Source: Sinorhizobium medicae (GTDB taxonomy: Bacteria > Pseudomonadota > Alphaproteobacteria > Rhizobiales > Rhizobiaceae). From it: a stretch of 64,000 nt of DNA. Positions 51,804 through 60,219 of this stretch are shown here, piece by piece. A program made the translations under genes and the position numbers. Under the pieces are notes generated by a model. The model saw nothing but the letters and a program-made list of their open reading frames with translations, was not told where the DNA came from and did not search any database. Within the stretch, counting starts at the first letter, position 1. Each line of letters opens with the position of its first letter. The stretch is from contig NZ_VITA01000001.1 of assembly GCF_007827695.1 (NCBI RefSeq), forward strand, positions 310,001 to 374,000, read 5' to 3'.

Positions 51804-51918
51804 CATTTTCTGTTGACGGTAGCGGAGGCAGTCTTCATGCTTGACTGAGAAGGCACCGATTCAATCGGACGTACTCAAGGGGGAGACCGCGCGGCGGTCC
51901 GAGGCTCAGACGAGACAA

Positions 51919-52605
51919 ATGAACGAAATCAAATCACTGGAGCAGCGGCCCGTAGGCGGTCCCGGACCCATTCGGCGCACCGCACTGCACGACACTCTGG
52001 TCGGCCATCTGCGTGACATGATAATCGAGGGCAATCTTCCGCCAGGAACCCGCCTGCACGAGGGACAGCTCGGCGAGCAGCTCGGCGTATCACGCACGCC
52101 GCTGCGCGAAGCGATCAAATATTTGGCGAGCGAAGGTCTGGTCGAGCTCGTTCCGAGCCGCGGCGCCGTGGTCAAGCGTTTCAGCGCCAAGGACGTCCGG
52201 GACATGCTGACGGTGCTGCAGACGCTGGAGGAGCTCGCAGGCCGGCTTGCCTGCGAGACCGCGACCGATGCGGAGATCGCTGAAGTTCGCGCGCTCCACG
52301 ACGAAATGGTGCGCCGCTACGAGGCGGGTGACCGGATGCAATATTACAAGCTCAACCAGGAAATCCACACCGCCATCGCCCGGCTTTCGCGCAATGCGGC
52401 GCTTGCCGACATGCATGCCATGCTGCAGACGCGGCTGAAGCGCATCCGCTTCATCGGCCATGAGGGCCCGGAGAAATGGGCCGCCGCGGTTGCCGAACAT
52501 CAAGAGATGATCGCCGCCCTAGAAGCGCGCGACGAGGTCACGCTATCGGAGGTGCTCGGGCGCCATCTGACGAAGGCCTGGGAGCGGGTGCGCGAGGCGG
52601 TTTAG
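51919..52605 (+). CDS. GntR-family regulator (FCD subfamily)
   Basis: A 228-residue regulator from ATG 51919; in-frame codons extend back to a TTG at 51841 (254 residues) and either start is possible. The winged helix includes LVGHLRDMIIEGNLPPGTRL and QLGVSRTPLREAIKYLASEG. The FCD effector domain has the metal/ligand-binding pattern with HDEMVRRYEAGD and LNQEIHTAIARLSRN. FCD regulators respond to carboxylates or sugar acids. It is divergent from the PdxA2-led operon and very probably represses it until the imported acid is present. Confidence 0.9.
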   Translation: MNEIKSLEQRPVGGPGPIRRTALHDTLVGHLRDMIIEGNLPPGTRLHEGQLGEQLGVSRTPLREAIKYLASEGLVELVPSRGAVVKRFSAKDVRDMLTVLQTLEELAGRLACETATDAEIAEVRALHDEMVRRYEAGDRMQYYKLNQEIHTAIARLSRNAALADMHAMLQTRLKRIRFIGHEGPEKWAAAVAEHQEMIAALEARDEVTLSEVLGRHLTKAWERVREAV

Positions 52606-52632
52606 AGTGACCGGCTGTCGGATTGCGGCAAA

Positions 52633-53358
52633 TCAAGGGCTCGGCGCCAACCCGCCAATCCCCAGCAGCTGCTCGACCGTGGCGGGCTCCTTCACAAGCG
52701 CCTTCGGCGTTCCGCTCCATGCGAGCCGCCCGCGCTCCAGGATGATCACCCGGTCGGCGAAATCGAGCGCGCTCCGAATGCGCTGCTCGACGAGCAGGAT
52801 CGTCATATCGCCGGTCCTTGCAAGCTGGGCGAAGGCTTTCATCAGTTCCTCGCAGATGACCGGGGCCAGTCCTTCGAGCGGCTCGTCGAGAAGCAGAATG
52901 GATGGCCGGCCGAGGATCGAGCGGGCTGTCGACAGCATCTGCTGCTCGCCGCCCGAAAGCTGCGAGCCCAAGTTCCTGCGCCTCTCATAGAGGCGCGGAA
53001 ACATCTCGTAAGCTTCGTTCAGCGCCGTCTTCGCACGGCCCTTGAGGCCGACGAAGAGATTTTCCTCGACCGTCAGCGACGGGAAAACGCAGCGCGCCTG
53101 CGGCACGAAGCCGAGGCCTTTCAGCGCGCGTGATGCGCTCGACAGCGCGGTGACATCGGCCTCGCCGATACGGATGCGCCCGTCATAACGGCGCGTCTGG
53201 CCGGCGAGCGTAGCGAGCAGCGTCGTCTTGCCCATGCCATTACGCCCGAGAACCGCAAGCTTCGCGCCGGCAGACACGGAAAAGGAAATTCCTTCCAGCA
53301 CCCGCGTCGGCCCATAGCCGGCGGAGAGATTGTCGACCTCAAGCGGCGCTGCTGGCAT
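52633..53358 (-). CDS. livF: Branched-chain amino acid-type ABC transporter ATP-binding protein LivF
   Basis: A 241-residue ATPase of the LivF type. Walker A is GRNGMGKTT near residue 37, signature LSGGEQQMLSTARS near 133 and Walker B ILLLDEPLEGLAP near 155. The start at 53358 (MPAAPLEVDNLSAGYG) is chosen because GGGAG lies at proper spacing; it overlaps the end of livG by 20 bases. It works with LivG as the ATPase pair below LivH/LivM. Substrate may be branched-chain amino acids or another amide/urea-like compound. Confidence 0.93.
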   Translation of the reverse strand: MPAAPLEVDNLSAGYGPTRVLEGISFSVSAGAKLAVLGRNGMGKTTLLATLAGQTRRYDGRIRIGEADVTALSSASRALKGLGFVPQARCVFPSLTVEENLFVGLKGRAKTALNEAYEMFPRLYERRRNLGSQLSGGEQQMLSTARSILGRPSILLLDEPLEGLAPVICEELMKAFAQLARTGDMTILLVEQRIRSALDFADRVIILERGRLAWSGTPKALVKEPATVEQLLGIGGLAPSP

Positions 53359-54103
53359 CGGCATAGCTCCCGAGATAAGCTTCGCGCACACGCGGATCTT
53401 TGGTGACGTCGGCTGGAGAGCCGTCGAAGATAACCGTGCCGGCAGCAAGCACGATCACGCGCTTGGCGAAGCGGAAGACGAGATCCATGTCGTGCTCGAT
53501 CATCAGCACGGCGAGGTCATCTGGGAGATCGGCGAGCGCCCGCTCGATGCGGCCCGTGTCGCTCTGCGGCACGCCGGCTGCTGGCTCGTCGAGCAGCAGC
53601 ACCCTCGGTTTGAGCGCCAGCGCCATCGCGATCTCCAGCAGCCGCTGCTGGCCATAGGCGATCTCGCGCACCGGCCGGTGCGCCAGATCGCGCAAACCCA
53701 GCTTGCCAATGAGAACGCCCACCTCCGCCATCACCCCGGGCATCGACAGGAAATTGCCGAACATGCGGCCTGCCCGGCCGTCGCGCTGCAGGATCGCGAG
53801 CGCCACGTGCTCGGCGGGCGTCATGTCCTGGAATAGACGCGTCACCTGGAACGAACGGACGAGGCCGCGGCGAACGCGGTCGATTGCATTGACGTTGGTG
53901 ACGGATTCGCCGCCGATCCTTACCTCTCCGGCATCCGGCTCCAGATTGCCGGTGACGAGGTTGACGAAGGTCGTCTTTCCGGCACCGTTCGGTCCGATCA
54001 GGGCGACGCGGTCGCCCGGTGCCATGGAAAGGCTGACATCATTGGTGACGGCGAGGCCGCCGAAGGAGCGCTTGAGATTTCTGACTTCGAATATGGCGCT
54101 CAT
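53339..54103 (-). CDS. livG: Branched-chain amino acid-type ABC transporter ATP-binding protein LivG
   Basis: A 254-residue ATPase of the LivG type. Walker A GPNGAGKTT is near residue 37, signature EIAYGQQRLLEIAMALA near 150 and Walker B VLLLDEPAAGVPQ near 170, followed by MIEHDMDLVF. The glycine-poor signature AYGQQR is normal for LivG. Starts at ATG 54103, overlapping livM by four bases, and ends inside the start of livF. Confidence 0.93.
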   Translation of the reverse strand: MSAIFEVRNLKRSFGGLAVTNDVSLSMAPGDRVALIGPNGAGKTTFVNLVTGNLEPDAGEVRIGGESVTNVNAIDRVRRGLVRSFQVTRLFQDMTPAEHVALAILQRDGRAGRMFGNFLSMPGVMAEVGVLIGKLGLRDLAHRPVREIAYGQQRLLEIAMALALKPRVLLLDEPAAGVPQSDTGRIERALADLPDDLAVLMIEHDMDLVFRFAKRVIVLAAGTVIFDGSPADVTKDPRVREAYLGSYADASSAA

Positions 54104-55107
54104 CGGCCCGCCCCCCGTCGCCGCGCGAGGACTTCTGCGACCGTGCCGTAAAGCCCTTTCGGCGCAAAGAGCACAACCGCAATCAACAGGGCTCCGACCA
54201 TGGTGAGCCAATGAAACGGGTTGGCCGCCGAGACGAGATCTTCGAAGAGCATGAAAACGATCGTACCGGTGACGGCCCCGAAGAGCGAGCCGGTGCCGCC
54301 GAGCACGAGCATGACCAGGCTTTCGGCCGAGAGCGTGAAGGAGAGGCTGTCGAGACCGACGACCTGCGTCGAGACGGCGTTGAGTGCCCCGCCGACGCCA
54401 GCGACCGCACCGGAAATTACATACATCTTGAGGAGGGCGATCGTCGGCGACCCGCCCATTGCCTGAATGCGGATCGGGTCCTCCTTGATGCCGCGGCAGA
54501 GCATGCCAAAGGGTGAGCGCACGACGAGACGAAGGAACATGAAGACGATTGCGAGCAGCACGACTGCGAAGACATAGGCCGTGCGGCCCCACAGGTCGTA
54601 AGCGAAAATTCCAAAAAGAGGATCGGGCGCGATGCCCGCCAATCCATCGCTGCCGCCCGTCCAGGACGACGCCTTGTTGGCGAATTCATGGAACAGATGG
54701 ATGAGGGCGATCGAGAGCACGAGCTGCGGGAGGCCGTGGGCCCTCAAAATTACGACGCCGCAGACGAGCCCGGCAAGCGCACCGCCGATGATGCCGGCGG
54801 CGACCATAAGGAGCGGATCGGTGATGCCGAAATGAACGGCCGCGATCCCGGCGGCATAAGCGCCGCTGCCGAACAGCGCCGCATGGCCGAGGGTCGCGAC
54901 GCCGCAATAGCCCGTCACCAGGTCGAGTGAGAGAACCAGGAGGGCGATCGCCATGATGCGCGTGAGCAGCGCCAGATTGTTCGGGAACAGAAGATAACCG
55001 ATGACGGCCAGGACAAGTATCACGGCGAGAGCGGCAAGATCACGGCCGAGCCCGTGCCTGCCCGAAAGAAGGGGCGCCTCTGCCTGGTTCGTCGTAGCCG
55101 TGGTCAC
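54100..55107 (-). CDS. livM: Branched-chain amino acid-type ABC transporter permease LivM
   Basis: A 335-residue integral membrane permease with about nine helices, beginning LAALAVILVLAVIGYLLFPN near residue 24. The family motif is LVTGYCGVATLGHAALFGSG near 62 and late VLGGTGSLFGAVTGTI near 265. It directly abuts livH. With LivH it forms the membrane pore. Confidence 0.94.
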   Translation of the reverse strand: MTTATTNQAEAPLLSGRHGLGRDLAALAVILVLAVIGYLLFPNNLALLTRIMAIALLVLSLDLVTGYCGVATLGHAALFGSGAYAAGIAAVHFGITDPLLMVAAGIIGGALAGLVCGVVILRAHGLPQLVLSIALIHLFHEFANKASSWTGGSDGLAGIAPDPLFGIFAYDLWGRTAYVFAVVLLAIVFMFLRLVVRSPFGMLCRGIKEDPIRIQAMGGSPTIALLKMYVISGAVAGVGGALNAVSTQVVGLDSLSFTLSAESLVMLVLGGTGSLFGAVTGTIVFMLFEDLVSAANPFHWLTMVGALLIAVVLFAPKGLYGTVAEVLARRRGAGR

Positions 55108-55971
55108 TTACTTCATCCTTCCGGCAAGGCCGCGCGGAAACACGCAGACGATCGCGATGACGGCCAGGTAGAAGAAGAACTCCCCGAACTCCGGCATCAG
55201 ATAGCGCCCGGTCGTATCGATGCCGCCAAGCAGCAGGCAGGCGGCAAGCGCGCCCGGGATCGATCCCGCACCACCCACGGAAACGACGACCAGGAAGGTG
55301 ACCATGTATCTGAGCGCATAATAGGGCTCCACCGGCAACAGCTCCGCACCGACGACACCCCCGAATGCGGCAAGTCCGACGGCGACCGCGAAGCTCACGG
55401 CGTAGATGACTTCCGTGCGCACGCCGAGTGCCGCCGCCATGGCCGCATCATCCACGGCGGCCCTTAATCTGACCCCGAAAGCGGTCCTCTCGATCGCATA
55501 CCAGAGGGCCGCGGCGACGCAGAGGCCGCAGACGATCGCGAAGATCCGGTGCACGGCGATCGAACGGAAGCCGAGATCGGCCGAGCCCTGCAGGCTCGGC
55601 GGCAGTGGGATCGTCTTGAGGGTCGGCCCGAAAACGTAATTGGCGATCCCTATGATGCAGAAGGTGATGCCGATCGTCATCAGCACCTGCGTCAATTCCG
55701 GGCGGCCGTAGATCCGGCGGTATAGCAAGCGTTCGATCGGAATGGCGATGACGATCGTGCCGAAAACGGCGATCAGCACCGCGAGCCCATAGCCGACCCC
55801 AAGGTCCCGCGCCGCATAGGATGCGATGTAGCCTCCGATCATCGCGAATGCGCCGTGCGCGAGATTGACGACACGCATGAGGCCGAGGGTGACCGAGAGA
55901 CCGATCGAGATCACGAACAGCACCATGCCATAGGCGAGCGCATCGACCGCTATGCTGAAGATGGTCTGCAT
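55108..55971 (-). CDS. livH: Branched-chain amino acid-type ABC transporter permease LivH
   Basis: A 287-residue permease. The N-terminal LivH motif ISIGLSVTLGLMRVVNLAHG is near residue 20, followed by AFAMIGGYIASY; the late VVVSVGGAGSIPGALAACLL is also conserved. About eight membrane helices. The stop codon touches the livM start (55107). It is preceded by the binding-protein gene in the same operon, 116 bases upstream. Confidence 0.94.
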   Translation of the reverse strand: MQTIFSIAVDALAYGMVLFVISIGLSVTLGLMRVVNLAHGAFAMIGGYIASYAARDLGVGYGLAVLIAVFGTIVIAIPIERLLYRRIYGRPELTQVLMTIGITFCIIGIANYVFGPTLKTIPLPPSLQGSADLGFRSIAVHRIFAIVCGLCVAAALWYAIERTAFGVRLRAAVDDAAMAAALGVRTEVIYAVSFAVAVGLAAFGGVVGAELLPVEPYYALRYMVTFLVVVSVGGAGSIPGALAACLLLGGIDTTGRYLMPEFGEFFFYLAVIAIVCVFPRGLAGRMK

Positions 55972-56087
55972 GATCGCATCCTGTCGATTGGCAAGGTTGC
56001 TCTTCCCCTCCTCTTCCTGCGCCCGTCACAGGAATGAGTGATCTGCCGGGCACAGCCGCGTGTGAAACAGCGAGACTGGCCGGTTGC

Positions 56088-57260
56088 TCACTTCAGCGCC
56101 GCGAGGCCGGGATCGCCCTGTTTCTCGAAGGTCTGGATTTCCTTGTTGTAATAGGTGCCATCGTCGGCCTTTGAGACCTCGCGCAGATAGATGTTCTGCG
56201 TGATATGGCGCGATTCGGGATCGATCGAAACCGGTCCGCGCGGGCTCGTCCAGGAGAGCCCCTTGACCGCGTCGACCGCCTTCTGAGCGTTCTGCTCGCC
56301 TCCTGTCGCCTCGATCATCTTATAGATGACATGCATGCCGTCATAGGCGCCGACCGAGGGGAAGGACAGCTCAGTCGGATTGCCGATCGCCTTGGCGGCC
56401 GCCTCGACGAACGCCTTGTTCTCGGGAGAATCATGCGAGACGGAGTAGTGGAAAGTCGTTTGCAGGCCGAGCGCGGCATCACCCAGCGCCGGCAGGTCGG
56501 ACTCCTGTGTGAGATCGCCGGGGGCGAAGAATTTGACGCCGCCGTCCTTTAGCCCGTTTTCGTTGAAAGCCTTGACGAAGCCGAGCGTCGTCGGGCCGGA
56601 CGGCAGGAAGGCAAAGACCCCTTCTGCGCCGGAGTCCTTGATGCGCTGCATGATCGGCGAGAAGTCGTTGGTCGACAGCGGCATGCGGATCGCCTCGACG
56701 ACCTGGCCGCCCACGGCTTCGAAGCCCGTCTTGAATGCGTTCTCCGCGTCGATGCCCGGGCCGTAGTCGCTGACGACCGAGATAATCTTCGAGACGCCGG
56801 CTTCCCTCGCCACCTTGGCGATCGGCGTGGATGTCTGCCAAAGCGTGAAGGAAGTGCGCACCACAAGGGGGCTCTTGGTGACGATCGCCGATGTTGCGGC
56901 ATTCATGATCACCAGCGGCACGTTCGCCTGCTCGAGCAACGGCGTGACGGCCATCGCATCCGGCGTGAAATAGAACCCGGCGAGATACTGCACGCCTTCC
57001 TTGACAACCAGTTCCTGTGCCAGCGCCTTGGACTGGGCCGGATCCGCCTGCGGTACGTCGCGATAGATGATCTCGATATCGTCTTCGCCGACCTTGACCC
57101 CGCTCAGCGCCATATAGGCGTCGATTCCCGCCTTGAAGTTCTTTCCCTGCAGCGCAAAAGGCCCTGAAAATGGCCCAACGACGCCGACCTTGATCGCATC
57201 GGCATGCGCCGCCGCGCTCGTTACCAGGGCCGCGAGCGCGGCCAGAATGATCCTTCTCAT
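56088..57260 (-). CDS. livK: Branched-chain amino acid-type ABC transporter binding protein
   Basis: A 390-residue periplasmic protein with signal peptide MRRIILAALAALVTSAAAHA before DAIKVG. The mature region starts VGVVGPFSGPFALQGKNFKA, typical of Peripla_BP_6, and contains YLAGFYFTPDAMAVTPLLEQ and SVVSDYGPGIDAE. ATG 57260 follows GGGAGGGAAAT; 42 further upstream codons are not used. It heads the livKHMGF operon. The ligand is uncertain: this family also binds amides, urea and aromatic acids. Confidence 0.93.
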   Translation of the reverse strand: MRRIILAALAALVTSAAAHADAIKVGVVGPFSGPFALQGKNFKAGIDAYMALSGVKVGEDDIEIIYRDVPQADPAQSKALAQELVVKEGVQYLAGFYFTPDAMAVTPLLEQANVPLVIMNAATSAIVTKSPLVVRTSFTLWQTSTPIAKVAREAGVSKIISVVSDYGPGIDAENAFKTGFEAVGGQVVEAIRMPLSTNDFSPIMQRIKDSGAEGVFAFLPSGPTTLGFVKAFNENGLKDGGVKFFAPGDLTQESDLPALGDAALGLQTTFHYSVSHDSPENKAFVEAAAKAIGNPTELSFPSVGAYDGMHVIYKMIEATGGEQNAQKAVDAVKGLSWTSPRGPVSIDPESRHITQNIYLREVSKADDGTYYNKEIQTFEKQGDPGLAALK

Positions 57261-57444
57261 ATTTCCCTCCCCGCGACATCCGTCACTCCCGACCGGCGTC
57301 GCTTCATTCAAGATCAATCGCATTGATGGCGGGCAGTCTGCCATGTCAAACGGTGATGCAAAAATGAAATATGGGCGGAAATTCATAATTCCCCGGTTAT
57401 TGCTTTTGGACCTATGCGGAACACGAAGGGCGTCCTTCCCTCGT

Positions 57445-57479
57445 TATCCTCGGGCTTGATCCGGTCAGGCCCGAGGATA
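57445..57479 (+). repeat. Intergenic hairpin palindrome
   Basis: TATCCTCGGGC and GCCCGAGGATA are perfect 11-bp arms around a 13-base centre (TTGATCCGGTCAG) that can extend the stem further. There is no T-run, so it is not a standard terminator. It lies in the 276-base gap between the organosulfur operon end and the livK start, where it might also slow transcription from the sulfur operon. Confidence 0.7.
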
Positions 57480-57536
57480 CTGTTCGCAGAGCAAGCAGGC
57501 TTGCATCGCGGGTCCGGTCACCGGCTGCAAGAGACC

Positions 57537-58307
57537 TCAGTGCAGCCCGAATTCGCGAAGCAGCTCCTGACGGTATCGGACGAAGCGCGCTTCGCTGCGA
57601 TCACGCGGTCGCGGCAGATCGATCCCGATCAGGCGCGGCGAAGCGTCCTTTTGCTTCGGTAAGATCAGAACACGGTCCGCGAGATAAAGCGCTTCCTCGA
57701 GATCGTGGGTGACGAGCACCATGGTCACATTCTCCTCGCGCCAGATGCGCTCCAGTTCCTGCTGCATCGTGAGCTTCGTCATGGCATCGAGCGCGCCCAA
57801 CGGTTCGTCGAGCAGCAGAATTTCGGGCTGAACCGTCAGCGCCCGCGCAAGCCCGACCCGTTGCGCCATTCCACCCGAAAGCTGTTTCGGATAGGCGTCC
57901 TGAAAATCGGCAAGGCCTACAAGGGCGATATAGTGGCGTGCGCGTTCGTCGGCGCGTCCCGGATCCTCGCCCCGTACCTCAAGGCCGAAGGCCACGTTGC
58001 CGAGGACGGTCAGCCATGGAAGCAGCCGCGGCTCCTGGAAAATGACCGCGCGCTCCCTGCCGACGCCGGTGACCGGGCGACCGTCGATCAAAGCTCGGCC
58101 GGAATCGGCGGTTTCGAGGCCCGCGAGAACACGCAGCAATGTCGTCTTGCCGGATCCGCTTGCACCGACGATCGCGAGGCACTCCCCGGACCGGATATCC
58201 AGATTAAGGTTCCTGAGGACGCTGAGCGGCCTTCCATTGATCCGGAAGGATTTCGAGAGGTCGCGGAGCGCCACCTCCCCCCTGCGTAGGCTTCTTACTT
58301 CAGCCAT
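57537..58307 (-). CDS. ssuB: Sulfonate/nitrate-type ABC transporter ATP-binding protein
   Basis: A 256-residue ATPase of the SsuB/TauB/NrtD class. Walker A GASGSGKTT near residue 50, Q-loop FQEPRLLPWLTV, signature LSGGMAQRVGLARAL near 140 and Walker B ILLLDEPLGALDAM near 160. It follows the SsuA-like gene by ten bases. The set transports an organosulfur compound under sulfur limitation. The gene name is by class; taurine or other sulfonates are possible. Confidence 0.92.
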   Translation of the reverse strand: MAEVRSLRRGEVALRDLSKSFRINGRPLSVLRNLNLDIRSGECLAIVGASGSGKTTLLRVLAGLETADSGRALIDGRPVTGVGRERAVIFQEPRLLPWLTVLGNVAFGLEVRGEDPGRADERARHYIALVGLADFQDAYPKQLSGGMAQRVGLARALTVQPEILLLDEPLGALDAMTKLTMQQELERIWREENVTMVLVTHDLEEALYLADRVLILPKQKDASPRLIGIDLPRPRDRSEARFVRYRQELLREFGLH

Positions 58308-58317
58308 GTCGCCACCC

Positions 58318-59310
58318 TCAATTCGACGCGGCGGACTTGGCGTCCGGCCGGAACAAAAGATCGGAAGCCTTGTATTTGCCTCGGGGCAGGCTGCCCTCGC
58401 GTTCGAGGACGCCGATCCAGAAATCCAGATCCCGCTCGGTCGCTTTCGCGCCTTTCCGCAGGCCGAATCCGGTCCAATGCTTCGCGAGATCGCCGTTCTC
58501 GCCGCGCTCGGTCAGAATGCGGGCAAGCAAGGCACGTGCTTCGTCCGGATGCTCACGCGACCAGTCGGCGGCGCGCGCGGACTGCTCTACGAAGCGCCTG
58601 GCTGCGTCCGGATTCTTTTCCACGAAATCGCGGCGCAGAACCGCGAAACCTCCGGCAATCTCGCCGAGCACATCCGTGTCGTCGAAGACCGCGCGTACTC
58701 CGCCATTGGCGACGAGCTGCCCATTGAACGTCGCCTGCCAGTATCCGACGGCGGAGATGTCCACCTGGTTCGACCGGAGCGTCTGTTCGAGCTGAGGTCC
58801 GGGCACGACGACGAGATTGGCTGCGTTTTCGGGCAGGCCGTTGCTATGCAGCGCCTCGCGTATCGCGTAGTCGAGATGGGCCCCAAGCGTATTCACGGCG
58901 ATCGTCTTACCCGCGATATCCTCGATCGTCCTGATAGGGCTGTCCTCGAGCACGTAGAAGATGCTCTTGACCTGCTCGTTGATGCCATTGGTCGGAAAGG
59001 CCGCGACGAAATCGTTGCCGCCGGCAATCGAGTTGATCACGGCTGCCGTCGCCGCCGAGCCGATGTCGACGCTGCCGGAAGCAAGCGCGAACAGGGACGC
59101 CGGTCCGCCTCCCGCATAACCGACATTCTCGAGCTTGATTCCGAGGCCATCGAAATAGCCGAGTTCATAGGCGAGTTCGTGCGGCGATAAGCTGCCTTGG
59201 CTCGCGAGAAACCGAAGCGTCACCGGTTCTTGAGCTTCCGCTGCCGCAAGGCTGGAGAAGCCGATTGCGACCAGGCTGCCCAATGCGAAGGCGCGAACGG
59301 AGATCGTCAT
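58318..59310 (-). CDS. ssuA: Sulfonate-type ABC transporter periplasmic binding protein
   Basis: A 330-residue secreted protein; signal MTISVRAFALGSLVAIGFSS, cleaved near AEA-QEP. NMT1/SsuA-type fold, with VTLRFLASQGSLSPHELAYE at the mature N-terminus, then GGGPASLFALASGSVDIGSA and KTIAVNTLGAHLDYAIREAL. It captures the substrate for SsuC/SsuB. The middle gene of three transport genes in the operon. Confidence 0.9.
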   Translation of the reverse strand: MTISVRAFALGSLVAIGFSSLAAAEAQEPVTLRFLASQGSLSPHELAYELGYFDGLGIKLENVGYAGGGPASLFALASGSVDIGSAATAAVINSIAGGNDFVAAFPTNGINEQVKSIFYVLEDSPIRTIEDIAGKTIAVNTLGAHLDYAIREALHSNGLPENAANLVVVPGPQLEQTLRSNQVDISAVGYWQATFNGQLVANGGVRAVFDDTDVLGEIAGGFAVLRRDFVEKNPDAARRFVEQSARAADWSREHPDEARALLARILTERGENGDLAKHWTGFGLRKGAKATERDLDFWIGVLEREGSLPRGKYKASDLLFRPDAKSAASN

Positions 59311-59357
59311 GTGTCACCTTTTCCGTGATCAGGAAGTTTCGAATGCCGGGGCGGCCG

Positions 59358-60203
59358 TTAGTTCGAGGCGTCGCTCCAGCGGCAGAGGCGGCGCTGCGCA
59401 AAGACCAGCGCGTAGTTGGAAAGGAGCCCGAGCCCGGCCAGGATGAAGATCGCCGCAAACATCAGCGGGATCTGGAAGTTGTACTGGGCATTCATGACCT
59501 GGAACCCGATGCCCTTGTTGGCTCCGATCATCTCGGAAGCGATCAGCAGCAGCAGGGCGGTCGTTGCACTCAAGCGCAGGCCGACGAAGATCGAAGGAAC
59601 GGCTCCGGGGAGAACCACGCGACGGAATACCGTCAGACGCGACGCCCCGTAGACACGCGCCATCTCGATTAGCTTCGAATCCACCTCCTTGACCCCGCTG
59701 ATGGTGCTCAGGAGCAGCGGGAAAAGCGTCGCCCAGAAGATGACGAAGACTTTCGACGCCTCGCCAAGTCCGAGAAGAAGAATGAAAACCGGATAGAGAG
59801 CGAGCGCGGACGTCTGGCGGAAAAGCTGGAGGACGGGATCGAGCGCGTTCTCGATCGAACGGACCTGCCCCATCAAGAGACCGAGCGGTATAGCCAAGAC
59901 GACAGCGCCGGCGAAGGCGGTGCCGGAGCGCTGAAGGCTGACTGCGATATCATCGAGCAAGGCTCCGCCGGAAATTCCCGTCCAGAGCGCGGAAAGAATC
60001 GCACCGACGGACGGAAACACTGCCGGGTTGATCCAGCCGGCGGTGCTGGCTGCCTGCCAGAGCGCCAGAACGGCAATGAGCAGTCCGTAGCGCGACAGCC
60101 AGCCACCGGCGGCTGTACCTGACCGGCGAAGATACTCATCCGCTTTCGCGCTGACGCTGCCGCCGTCGTGGACGATCGACCTGTCGAGTTCCTGCAAGCT
60201 CAT
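59358..60203 (-). CDS. ssuC: Sulfonate-type ABC transporter permease
   Basis: A 281-residue BPD_transp_1 permease with about six helices. The EAA-type loop is seen as EMARVYGASRLTVFRRVVLP around residue 190, followed by GAVPSIFVGLRLSATTALLL. ATG 60203 follows GAGGAGACACGAAT; the longer frame from 60536 overlaps the monooxygenase gene on the same strand and is not credible. Lies 16 bases after the monooxygenase. Confidence 0.92.
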   Translation of the reverse strand: MSLQELDRSIVHDGGSVSAKADEYLRRSGTAAGGWLSRYGLLIAVLALWQAASTAGWINPAVFPSVGAILSALWTGISGGALLDDIAVSLQRSGTAFAGAVVLAIPLGLLMGQVRSIENALDPVLQLFRQTSALALYPVFILLLGLGEASKVFVIFWATLFPLLLSTISGVKEVDSKLIEMARVYGASRLTVFRRVVLPGAVPSIFVGLRLSATTALLLLIASEMIGANKGIGFQVMNAQYNFQIPLMFAAIFILAGLGLLSNYALVFAQRRLCRWSDASN

Positions 60204-60219
60204 ATTCGTGTCTCCTCGC

